A DNA stretch of 37,171 nt from Bradyrhizobium sp. ARR65 (GCF_000472385.1 NZ_AWZU01000058.1:1-37171); one strand, 5' to 3'. Positions 24,408-33,354 are shown, counted from the stretch's first letter. Numbers and translations: made by a program. The notes: a model not told the origin generated them from the sequence alone.

Positions 24408-25795
24408 GGTGGTGTCACCCGAGTTAGCTTCGAATAGACCGAGCTGACCAGCTCGGCATGAACGGAGTATGATCGGTATGCCGCAATCCAGGGCGGCCCG
24501 CGCGCAGCCATGGATTCTGCAGCGGCTTTATCCGAAAGCAGGATGGCGATTGCTTCGGCGAAACCCTGGGAAGAAAGGTCAGTAATCAATCCTGCCCCAC
24601 TTGCCTCCAAGATTTCGCGCTGGTCGGGATGATCGTTCGCGACCACCGGCCGGCCCATCGCGAGATACTCTACCAACTTGGTCGGAGTCCCAACGACTAA
24701 CAGCGGGTGGGGGGCGCAAGGGGACAGACAGACATCGGCACGCCGGACATAGCTGAGCGCCTGTGCCAGGGGAAGATGGCCGGTGAAGATCAGGCGGTCG
24801 GAAACTCCTTCCTCGATGGCAACCTCACACAGCGCGTCACGATCTGCCGGGCGCGTGTCGCCGAGCAGCACGAGAACGGCGTCATGTCCGTTCCGCACGA
24901 CCGCGCCAAGCGCTCGAATGATGATGTCGACCCGGCGAACCGGCGCGCACGTTCCCATGTAGAGGAGTACATCCCTCCCGTCCAAGCGCCGGTCATCGGT
25001 CGTTGGTATGGTCGAGGGATTGTATCGATCAACGGAAACTGCCATTGGAACGGGCGTTATCTTTTGCGCCGCAATTCCCCGCTGAACGAGGGCGGCCTTC
25101 ATTCGCGCGCTCTGGGCGAAAATGTGATCGGCTGCTGGCAGAACGAAGCGGTAGAGGAGAGGCTTTCCTACAATCACATAGGCCCGCATCATTACGCGAC
25201 GCCATGTCGGAATGTACTCCCTCGCGTCGCGCGCTCGTTCGAGCGTCGCCTCGAGCATTGGAAATGACATCCAGTACACGAACGGCCGACCGGCCAATTT
25301 GGCCAGCAGCAGAAAGAGAACGGATGATGTCGAGCGGTCGCGAGCCTGCACAATGTCGTACTCACCGCGCAGAATGGCGACAGCAATCCTCAGGATGAGA
25401 TGCAGACCTGCGAGGCGGGCCCGGATCGATCCGCTTCCGAGCACAAAAGTGCGCTCCTCGGGCGAAGCAATCACGATCTCCGACGGACCGGGGGCACCTC
25501 TCGCCATCAACCAGTCGATGCGATATCCCGCACTTACGAGCCACCGTGAAAAAAGCTCAGTTAGGTCCACTCGAAATGTGGGATAACGGTCCTTGGCAGC
25601 ACAGATCAATCGGCGGTTCGCCCCAGAAGCTCCGCCATTGCGAACTGCACGATTACTCAACACGGCAATGGGATCCGGCACGCCGAGCTCGTGGGCGGCC
25701 CATTTTGGCACCGCTTCGACCTTGATCCCGAGTTCGGCAAACTGGCCTTCACCGAGATGATGCTCGCCATATTCCTTCATGTTACCTGGGCTCAT
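24404..25795 (-). CDS. GT4-family glycosyltransferase
   Basis: Up to 463 residues, GT-B fold. Homology begins around LICAAKDRYPTFRVDLTELF near residue 63. The middle has ARDRSTSSVLFLLLAKLAGR and PFVYWMSFPMLEA; the donor domain has LLYMGTCAPVRRVDIIIRAL, LIFTGHLPLAQALSYVRRAD and PTKLVEYLAMGRPVVANDHP. The final motif holds a Glu of the GT4 E-x7-E region, although the first Glu is not obvious (SPCAPHPLLVVGTPTKLVEY). The first 60 residues from ATG 25795 look non-homologous, so the real start may be a later codon such as TTG 25609. It likely adds one sugar of the repeat unit at the inner membrane. Confidence 0.87.
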   Translation of the reverse strand: MSPGNMKEYGEHHLGEGQFAELGIKVEAVPKWAAHELGVPDPIAVLSNRAVRNGGASGANRRLICAAKDRYPTFRVDLTELFSRWLVSAGYRIDWLMARGAPGPSEIVIASPEERTFVLGSGSIRARLAGLHLILRIAVAILRGEYDIVQARDRSTSSVLFLLLAKLAGRPFVYWMSFPMLEATLERARDAREYIPTWRRVMMRAYVIVGKPLLYRFVLPAADHIFAQSARMKAALVQRGIAAQKITPVPMAVSVDRYNPSTIPTTDDRRLDGRDVLLYMGTCAPVRRVDIIIRALGAVVRNGHDAVLVLLGDTRPADRDALCEVAIEEGVSDRLIFTGHLPLAQALSYVRRADVCLSPCAPHPLLVVGTPTKLVEYLAMGRPVVANDHPDQREILEASGAGLITDLSSQGFAEAIAILLSDKAAAESMAARGPPWIAAYRSYSVHAELVSSVYSKLTRVTPP

Positions 25796-25896
25796 CGAGC
25801 ACCGCTTGCATTTGCTGAATTGCAGTATTGCACGAAGGACCGGATCAAGCAGGAAGCTTCGTACCCACTCAGATGCGTTTTACGCCCCAAGAGAGC

Positions 25897-27738
25897 CTAT
25901 ACGACACTGAATTTTGCCTTGTTGAGCACGATCCCGACGACGTTTTCATGTCGAGTTACGTCGAGGCCACGCTTTACGGCATCGATATTCGTCCGGCTCG
26001 CTTCAATCACAAAGATAAGCGAATCCAATGCACACGCTCTGGCCTGCGCACCCGCAAACGGTGCCACCGCGGGCAGATCGACAATCACATAATCGTAGGG
26101 TTCGCGAAGAGTTTGAAATAACTTGTCAAGAGCGCCCGACACCAGCACTTCACTCGGATAGATTCGTTTATTATTACTCAATGGCAGCAAGGCCAGTTGC
26201 GTTGTTGGCTCGATCCACGTTGTCTCACGCAGGGAAGCTGCTCCTGACATGACATCCAGAAGGTCACATTCAGCACCCGGAGCCAATTCGGCCGAAAGTG
26301 AGTGCTTTTGCAAGTCGCAATCCAACAAAATGACTCTCGCTCCACTATGCGCCATCAGCAATGCCAAGGCCGCCGCAACAGTGGACTTTCCTTCCTCCGG
26401 GTAGGTTGAGGTGATCCCAATCACTTTGCTTCGCTTGCCGTTACGATCCGTGGAATCGAGGGCTAGCTTGATCTCAAGAAACGCATCGGTAAATCGGGAT
26501 CGTTTTGCATCCGTGACAATCCAGATTGGACTGTCGGTGCGCCCGATGTTCCTTGAACTGCCGTCGGAGGACGGCGGTGCAGGCTGTTGGCGTCGCGTAC
26601 CATGCGCGATCAGCGCGCCAAGCTTCCCGCCGAGGGACTTCACGGTTGGGACAACCGCGATGCAGGGCATTTGAAGCTCCTTGCATACCTGCTCGCAGGT
26701 GCGAACGCCTCGATCTGACCGATCGCGCAGCATTGCGATCGCAATTCCAAGAAGCACCCCGCCTATGCTCGAGATTCCAAGCACGATTCTGAGTTTCGGC
26801 GAACTGGCCCTCATAGGAGGGAGCGCCCTGGAAAGCACGTGCGCCTCTAACACCGGCAACGATTGTTGTTGCGCATCCATGTAACGCAGCACACGAAGGA
26901 AATTGTCATACGTGGCGGCCGCGGATTGTGCGGCGTCTTCCAGCTCGCGGAGCTCCGTTTGGGTCCTCGGCGTCGATTGCGAGGCGGGTGTGCTTGAATT
27001 GTCGGTACCGGCGGACTCCGCGATATCTTTCCTGTTCTTGTAATCCGCCAATGCTTTCTGGGCAGCTGATGCTCGACTTCTTAGCTCGTTCAGCCGATCC
27101 TTAACCCATTCCTCACCCCGCAAAGACGACGCGTATTTCGCGTTCAGCTCAGCCGCAACGTATGTCTCCGCGACCGTGTTTAAGATCTGTGCCGCTCGCT
27201 CTGGGTCAATAGATTCGAAGGAAATCTTGATGATGTATGTAACGCCGGCGCGCTCAACCGAGAATTTGCGTTCGAAAGATTCCATGGCGCGGTGGATCGC
27301 GCCAGATTCGCCTTCTGGTCTGCTCCAACCGAGCAGCCGGGATGTCGACCTGATCGCGCCGCGCACGACGCTATCTTTCTGGGCAAATTCCGGATCCTCT
27401 GCCAGACCCAATCTTTGTACCACTGCGCGAGCGATATTTTCCGACTTTAGGACTGCGATCTGACTGTCCACGATCGTCGATACGGACACAGCGTCTCCTG
27501 GAGCCGCCTTCGAATCCACGATGAGTTCCGCGCTGGCCGTAAACGTCGGTACTGCAGAAATGAGGTAGAGTATGCCAATGCCAAGCGTGATCAAACACGT
27601 CAGCAATATGGTCGAGAGCCGCCGTCGTATGAATGCCACCACTTCGGTCAGGGATTCGATCGGCAAACGAAATTCAGGTGGCATACCTTCCGGACTGTCC
27701 GGATTTACCAAGTCGTCCGCTCTAGTGATCTGCAGCAT
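25897..27738 (-). CDS. exoP: Wzc/ExoP-type polysaccharide co-polymerase with BY-kinase domain
   Basis: About 613 residues. A Wzz domain at the N-terminus is bounded by membrane segments at about 41-62 and 316-337, with a periplasmic coiled coil (about 200-300) and the proline-rich SRALPPMRASSP before the second segment. The cytoplasmic BY-kinase domain has Walker A TSTYPEEGKST (about 443-453), Walker A' ILLDCDL (about 470-476) and Walker B VIVDLPA (about 551-557). It controls chain length and export with the polymerase and the ExoF protein. A TTG at 27750 is possible, but ATG 27738 with GGA upstream fits better. The C-terminus ends NKAKFSVV without the usual tyrosine cluster. It is the first gene of the minus-strand operon through the GT4, polymerase, flippase and GT4 genes. 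Confidence 0.9.
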   Translation of the reverse strand: MLQITRADDLVNPDSPEGMPPEFRLPIESLTEVVAFIRRRLSTILLTCLITLGIGILYLISAVPTFTASAELIVDSKAAPGDAVSVSTIVDSQIAVLKSENIARAVVQRLGLAEDPEFAQKDSVVRGAIRSTSRLLGWSRPEGESGAIHRAMESFERKFSVERAGVTYIIKISFESIDPERAAQILNTVAETYVAAELNAKYASSLRGEEWVKDRLNELRSRASAAQKALADYKNRKDIAESAGTDNSSTPASQSTPRTQTELRELEDAAQSAAATYDNFLRVLRYMDAQQQSLPVLEAHVLSRALPPMRASSPKLRIVLGISSIGGVLLGIAIAMLRDRSDRGVRTCEQVCKELQMPCIAVVPTVKSLGGKLGALIAHGTRRQQPAPPSSDGSSRNIGRTDSPIWIVTDAKRSRFTDAFLEIKLALDSTDRNGKRSKVIGITSTYPEEGKSTVAAALALLMAHSGARVILLDCDLQKHSLSAELAPGAECDLLDVMSGAASLRETTWIEPTTQLALLPLSNNKRIYPSEVLVSGALDKLFQTLREPYDYVIVDLPAVAPFAGAQARACALDSLIFVIEASRTNIDAVKRGLDVTRHENVVGIVLNKAKFSVV

Positions 27739-27780
27739 TTCAAATTCCAACCGCTTGCAGTTGCGCTACCGTACAGTTGA

Positions 27781-28056
27781 TCAGATCAAACCAAGCGCGT
27801 GATGAATCACGACCGACGCTCGATTCCAATGCGCTACAGGATTTATCAAGTAGAGGAAGATGCAGCGGAGGTCCTTGACGGCGGACGGCTGCGAAATAGG
27901 CCGCAACGTCGACCAGGAATTCGGTAGCTGCCACCAAAACAAACAGGGTGGCCAATCGTCCTTTTGCGCCGCTTGCAGGGACTGCCCAGGCGCCACCGAT
28001 CGAATTTGCCGGACACTGGTCAACGCCGGCAAATTGCTAACGAACGCATAGTTCAT
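27781..28056 (-). pseudogene. N-terminal fragment of a second sugar-phosphate transferase
   Basis: On the minus strand, ATG 28056 opens MNYAFVSNLPAL, clearly related to MSYASFTNLPAS of the intact transferase at 7955. A frameshift near 27950 moves the match to a frame reading TLFVLVAATEFLVDVAAYFA, equivalent to TVVLISAAAIEFLFVAIAAYF. Another shift near 27890 returns to a frame with CIFLYLINPVAHW. Only about the first 95 residues survive; the catalytic C-terminal domain is absent and the fragment runs into the start region of the Wzc-like gene. It seems to be a dead duplicate of the locus's priming enzyme. Confidence 0.8.
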
Positions 28057-28431
28057 GGTATCGGCCAACCCACAACTGGTCTCTCCGGCCAAATCGGTAA
28101 CATTCAGGCAGCACGGTGGGAATTGGCAATAAATGGGTAGGGTAGTAACTACGATGGGCCATTGAGCCGCCGCAGTACACGGTTAGATTTGCAACCAAGG
28201 CGTTTCAATTGCCCATGCAATGGGCTGACGGGAGGTGCATCAATCGAAGCCCGATCAATCGCATATAGCGGAAGGAAGAAGAAGAAACTGACTGGCCCGG
28301 CGCCAACCGAGGGAAGACCATAGCGAGTATCCCTGTCTCGACGGTTGCTCCGACGGCCGCGAGTCTAGGGGCTGTGTGAGACCGTCAGATTTGAGGGTTT
28401 TCGTGCCGCGTCCATATAGGGAATTGCAACA
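28057..28431. promoter_or_regulatory. Divergent intergenic region before the ExoF-type gene
   Basis: About 375 bases between the transferase remnant (minus) and the export gene (plus). It probably holds promoters in both directions, for the Wzc-led operon and for the export gene. AGGGA at about 28418-28422 is the likely ribosome site for ATG 28432. No -35/-10 pair could be assigned with confidence. Confidence 0.45.
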
Positions 28432-29751
28432 ATGCTGAATTCGAGACTGCGCAATTGCTTCCATATCGATGCCCTCTGTAAGCTTGGACTTTTCCTCAAA
28501 CGGAGCGCGCTGGCGGTTGGCCTGATAGTTTGGGCCACCCAAGCCCAAGCAGAATATCGGGTAAATGTCGGGGACGTGCTGGAGGTCGCTGTGGCGGGCG
28601 TGCCAGAGCTGCAGCATCGTGCATCCGTGCAGATTGATGGGACCATTTGCTTGCCACTGGTCGGCACGCTTCCAGTAGTCGGAGTCCCCTTGCCGCAACT
28701 CCAAACCCAAATCGGGGCTGCAATGGCAAGCAAGGTGTTTCGACAGCGGACATCAGGCGGTGAGAAAGTCATCGTGATAGGCGCAGATGAGGTCACGGTG
28801 ACCGTGGCGGAATACAGGCCGATATACGCAAATGGAGATGTGTCGAAGCCAGGAGAGTATCCTTATCGTCCGGCCGCTACCGTCCGCCAACTCGTTGCCG
28901 TGGCAGGCGGTTACGACATCATGCGCATCAAGATGAGCAACCCGTATCTCGAGGCAGCAGACCTGAGAAGCGATTCTGGCACGCTTTGGACTGAGTTCGC
29001 AAAACAACAGGCTCGTATATGGCGCATCAAAAATGAACTCGGAGACCGCTCGCAGATAGACCCAGTCGCTATGAAGGACGTGCCCATAGCCTTTTCGGCG
29101 ATTTCGGCGATTGTCAATTCAGAAACGGAATATTTGAAGACGAAGCAGAGCGATTATCAGCGAGAAAAGGCGTTTCTCCAGCGAGGCATCCGAGAAGGAG
29201 ACGACCAGGTAAACGTGCTATCAGCGCAGCAGAAGACAGAGGAAGCGGGATATCAGTCAGACCTCGAAGAACTGCAGAAAGTGAATGATCTTTTCAGCAA
29301 GGGTTCCTTGGTCAGCCCTCGCGTCACCGATGCGCGTCGCGCGGTGCTGCTATCAGCAACTCGTAAGCTGCAGACGGCAGCAGAACTAATGGATTTGAAG
29401 AAGAAGCAGGACTTGCTTAGGAGACAGCTGGAAAAGCTGGATGACCAGCGGAGGCTCGACTTGCTGCGTGAACTGCAAGATGCCAGCGTAAGCTTCAACG
29501 AAATTCGTGGAAAGCTTCAGAGCGTCGGCGAGAAGCTTCAGTACACCGCAATGGTTCGATCACAACTTGTGGCCGGAGCCGGTAATAAGCCGCAGATCAT
29601 CATCATCAGAAAAGGCGAGAAGGGACAGGAGCGGATTGTCGCGGACGAAGATGCCGAGTTGCAGCCAGGTGATACCGTGGAGGTCACGCTGCAATACCAG
29701 GACGGTCCTGAAAAACCCCTCCAAAAGCTAAGCAGTTCAAGTATCCCCTAA
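28432..29751 (+). CDS. exoF: Polysaccharide export protein, Wza/ExoF type
   Basis: A 439-residue periplasmic or outer-membrane-associated protein. A signal peptide ends at about residue 40 (ALAVGLIVWATQAQA, then EYRVNVGDVLEVAVAGVPEL). The poly_export domain is at about 41-125 with ASVQIDGTICLPLVGTLPV, followed by a SLBB-type domain with YANGDVSKPGEYPYRPAATV. Next comes a long charged coiled coil, roughly 225-395 (KQSDYQREKAFLQRG to ELQDASVSFNEIRGKLQ), and a C-terminal RIVADEDAELQPGDTVEVTL segment. This long coiled-coil form is the rhizobial ExoF/OPX type rather than short E. coli Wza. No lipobox is seen. It faces away from the Wzc-like partner, from which it is separated by a dead gene. Confidence 0.9.
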   Translation: MLNSRLRNCFHIDALCKLGLFLKRSALAVGLIVWATQAQAEYRVNVGDVLEVAVAGVPELQHRASVQIDGTICLPLVGTLPVVGVPLPQLQTQIGAAMASKVFRQRTSGGEKVIVIGADEVTVTVAEYRPIYANGDVSKPGEYPYRPAATVRQLVAVAGGYDIMRIKMSNPYLEAADLRSDSGTLWTEFAKQQARIWRIKNELGDRSQIDPVAMKDVPIAFSAISAIVNSETEYLKTKQSDYQREKAFLQRGIREGDDQVNVLSAQQKTEEAGYQSDLEELQKVNDLFSKGSLVSPRVTDARRAVLLSATRKLQTAAELMDLKKKQDLLRRQLEKLDDQRRLDLLRELQDASVSFNEIRGKLQSVGEKLQYTAMVRSQLVAGAGNKPQIIIIRKGEKGQERIVADEDAELQPGDTVEVTLQYQDGPEKPLQKLSSSSIP

Positions 29752-29779
29752 TTGGCTAAATTCCGTGGGGTGGCAAGCA

Positions 29780-29809
29780 CGCGTTCGACAGGTTGCAAAT
29801 TTGAACGCG
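29780..29809. terminator. Possible hairpin after the export gene
   Basis: CGCGTTC at 29780-29786 pairs with GAACGCG at 29803-29809 around a 16-base loop, about 30 bases after the stop codon. There is no T-tract, so termination is doubtful. Confidence 0.25.
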
Positions 29810-29957
29810 GGATGTATCTCACGATGCGGCCTTGCTTAGACCGCACAAGACGATGACTATGACGACATCGTTGTTCAATCAGGCGCGCCGCCTCGATCAG
29901 CATCATCGAAGCAGACCCGCACGCCGTTTCGGGCGCGAGATGGCAGCGGGACGCCCG

Positions 29958-30750
29958 CTTAAGCTGCAAGAGATAAAAGCAGTGCTCGACCAACTCGGGC
30001 TCGGCTGCGGCGATCGACTGAGCATCCACTCGCATAGCGCGGTGATCGCACAGCTCCAAGGAGGCATAACTGCGCTGCTTGACACCTCAAGGAACGAGTG
30101 ACGCCGAGGGGCTGCTCTGGGCAACCACATCGCCGTTCCGCGGCTCAATTTCGGAGTACGAATAGATGGATCCTATCTTCGACGTGCGCCGCACGCCTTC
30201 GCAGATGGGATTGATCACCGAGGTGTTCCGGCGCAGCCGAGCAGGACCCGCAGCGTGCACCCCCACACGCCCAGTGGCATTGTGGGGGAGCGATGCACGA
30301 GCATGACCCCGTGCCGTTCACCTCGACGGTCCCTACGGCTGGCTCTATCGCCACGGCGGAAAGGTGCTGTTCATGGAGTTGGACGGCTGGCACCTGACCG
30401 AAATTCACATCGTAGAAGGCATTTTGCGCGACCCGTTCCGAGCCAAGGCCTATCTCGAACAGCCTGTCGACATGCGCGTCGTAGACCGGCGCGTCAGCAG
30501 CGCAGGATTGCCGTCTTCTTACACAACGCTGTTCAGCCCACAGATTGACGCGCGCCAGTACTATCCCGAGATGGAACGCCTGGGGTTCGTGAAACGTGTC
30601 TATTTGCCGGAATATATCCCGTTTGTCCTCGTCGAAGTCACGCCCATGATCGACTATTTCCTCCCGCGTGCTTCGCGCGGCAGCGACTACTGTCATTGCA
30701 CGAGTGGAACGACGGCTCGAAAGCAAGGCGCCACGGCCGAGATGAACTAA
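29958..30750 (+). pseudogene. AAC(3)-family N-acetyltransferase, broken
   Basis: Three pieces in different frames match the aminoglycoside 3-N-acetyltransferase/YokD fold. The first is LGLGCGDRLSIHSHSAVIAQ then LQGGITALLDT (29990-30090). The second is RRTPSQMGLITEVFRRS (30185-30240), followed in another frame by RSVHPHTPSG (about 30250-30280). The third is GKVLFMELDGWHLTEIHIVE followed by YYPEMERLGFV and TPMIDYFL (about 30330-30670). Stops at 30099-30101 and near 30300 plus two or more frame changes separate the pieces. Such enzymes in polysaccharide loci probably acylate amino sugars rather than antibiotics. It lies just after the export gene and is in the same direction. Confidence 0.8.
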
Positions 30751-30879
30751 GCGCCACGCATACCCTGGACGATGCACTCATCCAACACGCCTTGTGAACA
30801 GACGATCACATGGTCGGCCGTGAAAACTCTCCCGAGCTTTTGGGCGGAGTTGATTTTCCACTTGAGAGGGCGTTTGAGA

Positions 30880-30908
30880 TGCAAGCTTTTGCGCCTCGAA
30901 AGCTTGCA
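30880..30908. repeat. Perfect inverted repeat upstream of the IS5 remnant
   Basis: TGCAAGCTTT and AAAGCTTGCA form a ten-base perfect stem around a nine-base loop (TGCGCCTCG). It lies about 60 bases before the dead IS5 transposase start. It could be a subterminal IS structure or a protein-binding site; no T-tract follows. Confidence 0.6.
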
Positions 30909-30969
30909 ACTTGATTTTTGGTTCCTTCGAATTACGAGGCGTGATTCCGTGCTTGCATCGGAGGGGACG

Positions 30970-31670
30970 ATGCGACCGAAGGAACGACGCGACAACGGAT
31001 AGACCGATCTTTTGCGCTCGCGGCTGGATGCGATCATCGACATGGGCCACCCACTGGTGAAACTGGCACGGCCGATCGACTGGTGGTTCGTCGAGCAGAA
31101 ATTCGGTGTCGTCTACGAGGACAAGCCGGGGCGGCTGCCGCTGCCGACGCGGCTAATGGCAGGACTTGCCATCCTCAAGCACACCTACGACCTCTCCGAC
31201 AGGTTCTGTGCGAGCGCTGACCTACCAGTTCTTCTGCGGCGAGGAGTTCTTCCAGCATCGCCTGGTGTTCGACCGCTCTTCGCTGACGCGCTCGCGCTAG
31301 CGCGGCGAGGAGAAGCTGCACGAGTTGCTGCAGGAGAGCCTTGCGGTTGCCACCGAGACCGAAGCGATCAAGCCGTCCGATCTCAACCGCGTGATCGTCG
31401 ACACCACGGTGCAGCCCAAGAAGGTGAAGTTCCCGACCGATGCCAGGCTTTCTGAACCGGGGGTGCGAGATCCTGGTCCAGTTGGCGCAGCGGCACGGCG
31501 TCAAGCTGCGCCAATCCTATGCGCGGGTGGGTAAGTTCGCGCTGATCCAGCATCAGCGCTATGCCCATGCCAAGCAGTTCACGCGCGCCAACCGAGCCTT
31601 CAAGACGCTCTGAATCTATCTCGGTCGGGTCATCCGCGACATCACCGCAAAATCGAGGACAACCCCACAG
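30970..31670 (+). pseudogene. IS5-family transposase, decayed
   Basis: From ATG 30970 the frame reads MRPKERRDNG, stops at TAG 31000-31002 (probably once CAG), and continues LLRSRLDAIIDMGHPLVKLA and LPLPTRLMAGLAILKHTYDL. Near 31205 the frame is lost; QFFCGEEFFQHRLVFDRSSL appears in another frame (about 31228-31290), then LLQESLAVATETEAIKPSDL and RVIVDTTVQPKKVKFPTDA (with the first catalytic Asp), then KLRQSYARVGKFALIQHQRY in a third. The match fades after RVIRDI near 31645, so the 3' part is missing. Confidence 0.88.
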
Positions 31671-32178
31671 TCGCTGGCGCCTCACCATGCGACTTATAAA
31701 CAGGGCTTCCAACCTCGAGCGCGCGCAATAATCATACAGACCGGAGCAGCCTCGATAAAGAGAGCCTCAACGAGTAGCGGGACGACTGCATCGGCGCATT
31801 CGGGCTACCACTCTCGGGGGAGCCTGCTCTTTTGGACTCGGTGGCGCGTTGCACGGCATCGGTCCAGGTAAATGGCCGTTGAGCTGGACAAAGGTGGTTT
31901 TTGTTCCGCAGATTGCATCAGGATATGCACACCGCCAGCATCTGTGCGGCGCCCGCATGTTGCCGTCAGGCGTTCAAAATTCCTCGGTCCCTACGCGGCT
32001 GCAACCGCTCACACAGCTGATCGATCACTGGGCCCGTTCTCACATGGGCCGGTTGCAGGTGTCGCCGCGACCTGGTAGTTTAAGGCAATTAAATCAGGTA
32101 TAGCTTTTTGACTATTGCACAAGCTTAGGATTATTAGCTTGCGCACGCTGCCTAAAGTGGTCGAGGCAACGAAATCCG
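31671..32178. other. Gene-free stretch upstream of the toroid gene
   Basis: About 500 bases. An open frame at 31849 starts convincingly but has no motif and no homology I recognise. An imperfect hairpin (GCACAAGCT at 32117-32125 and AGCTTGCGC at 32136-32144, one mismatch, ten-base loop) lies about 35 bases before the start codon at 32179. The DNA near 32080-32140 is AT-rich and is the likely promoter area for the next two genes. Confidence 0.45.
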
Positions 32179-33354
32179 ATGCTGGCTCATTTTGCCGTCG
32201 AGAGCGTTCGCGACTTCTTTCGCGTCACGCTCCCAATCCAAAAGACCTCAGAGCAATCGACGGATGATCAAGTTCGCGTCGAAGCGGCGCTCACGTTCAT
32301 CATGCGATCCATAGCGCAGTGCAAAGGGCGCGCGTCCTCGAAGGGTTACAAGGTTGGCAAAGGATGGCTGCCTCCGTCTCGAGAGACAAGCGGATACATC
32401 ATCCCGACGCTCCTTGATCTGGCCGAGCGCCTCAATCGACCTGAGTTGGCCTCAACCGCGGAAGGTATGGGCGAGTGGCTCTCGGAAGTGCAGGAACCGA
32501 GCGGCGGCTTTATTGAGCACGAGCTCCGTCGAGATGGCAAACCGGTGGTCTTCAACACTGGTCAAATCCTCCACGGATTCAACGCGCTGATCTTGCGACG
32601 AGGACGGCAGGATCTCGTGCCCTACGCGCGGCGGGCAGCTGATTTCATGGTCTCGTCAACGGACGGAAACGGATCGTTTGTGCGTAACGATCGCTTCGAG
32701 ATCGCCCATGCGTACAACGTCAGAAGCGCCTGGGCGCTCCTGACCTTGGGCCGGCTGTTGGGTGATAAGACGTATGAGGACGTTGCGCTGGCCAACGCCG
32801 AATGGACAGTGGCGCAACAGACCGCCAACGGCTTCTTCCTCAACAACATCTTCCAACCGGGCTGCAATGCCAACACACATGGCATCGCTTACGTGCTGCA
32901 GGGACTGATCGAGATCCATTGCATCTCGGGACGGCAATTGTACGTCGCGGCGGTTCGTCGCACCGCCGACCGCATGATCTCGCTCTACTGCGCCAGTCGC
33001 CATCTGGTGTCGGAGATCGGCGAGAACTGGGAGCTCCTATCTAGCCATGTGTGCCTGACGGGTTACGCGCAGCTGGCAATCGTGTTCTTCAGGCTGTACC
33101 GCCTTACCGGCGATAAGCGATATCTTAATGCAGGTCTGGATCTGCTCGATGACGTAGCGGCGACGCAGGACGTGACGTCGCCGAAGACACCCCACTACGG
33201 CGGCATCAAAGGTTCACTCCCCATCTACGGGCGCTATGCGCCGCTACAATATCCAAATTGGGCGACGAAATTCTTCATCGATGCGCTGCTCGCGAAGCAG
33301 GCGGCGCTGAAGGCTCCGACGGATCGCCTTCCTCTTCAGCTGTCCGCGGGCTAA
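32179..33354 (+). CDS. Alpha/alpha-toroid protein, possible glycosidase or lyase
   Basis: A 391-residue protein without signal peptide. It is built of repeated helical hairpins with conserved turns: GKGWLPPSRETSGYIIPTLL, PSGGFIEHEL, VFNTGQILHGFNALI, NGSFVRNDRFEIAHAYNVRS, NGFFLNNIFQPGCNANTHGI and LTGYAQLAIVF. This is the six-hairpin or prenyltransferase-like toroid pattern found in several glycoside hydrolases and lyases. The catalytic residues cannot be named from sequence alone. Similar proteins in polysaccharide clusters are often poorly named. It is followed after 86 bases by the deacetylase-fold gene, so the two probably form an operon that modifies or degrades a polysaccharide. ATG 32179 has only a weak ribosome site. 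Confidence 0.65.
   Translation: MLAHFAVESVRDFFRVTLPIQKTSEQSTDDQVRVEAALTFIMRSIAQCKGRASSKGYKVGKGWLPPSRETSGYIIPTLLDLAERLNRPELASTAEGMGEWLSEVQEPSGGFIEHELRRDGKPVVFNTGQILHGFNALILRRGRQDLVPYARRAADFMVSSTDGNGSFVRNDRFEIAHAYNVRSAWALLTLGRLLGDKTYEDVALANAEWTVAQQTANGFFLNNIFQPGCNANTHGIAYVLQGLIEIHCISGRQLYVAAVRRTADRMISLYCASRHLVSEIGENWELLSSHVCLTGYAQLAIVFFRLYRLTGDKRYLNAGLDLLDDVAATQDVTSPKTPHYGGIKGSLPIYGRYAPLQYPNWATKFFIDALLAKQAALKAPTDRLPLQLSAG

Noticed and set aside
28391..28420. TTGAGG and TATAGG with 18-base spacing as a sigma-70 promoter for the export gene
   Set aside because: The -10 candidate overlaps the likely ribosome site, so the transcript would start after it.
29903..30777. Minus-strand open frames of 81 and 210 codons
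   Set aside because: They are antisense to the AAC(3)-type remnant, whose conserved motifs read on the plus strand.
31849..32103. Small open frame before the toroid gene
   Set aside because: No recognisable motif, and composition resembles the surrounding decayed sequence.
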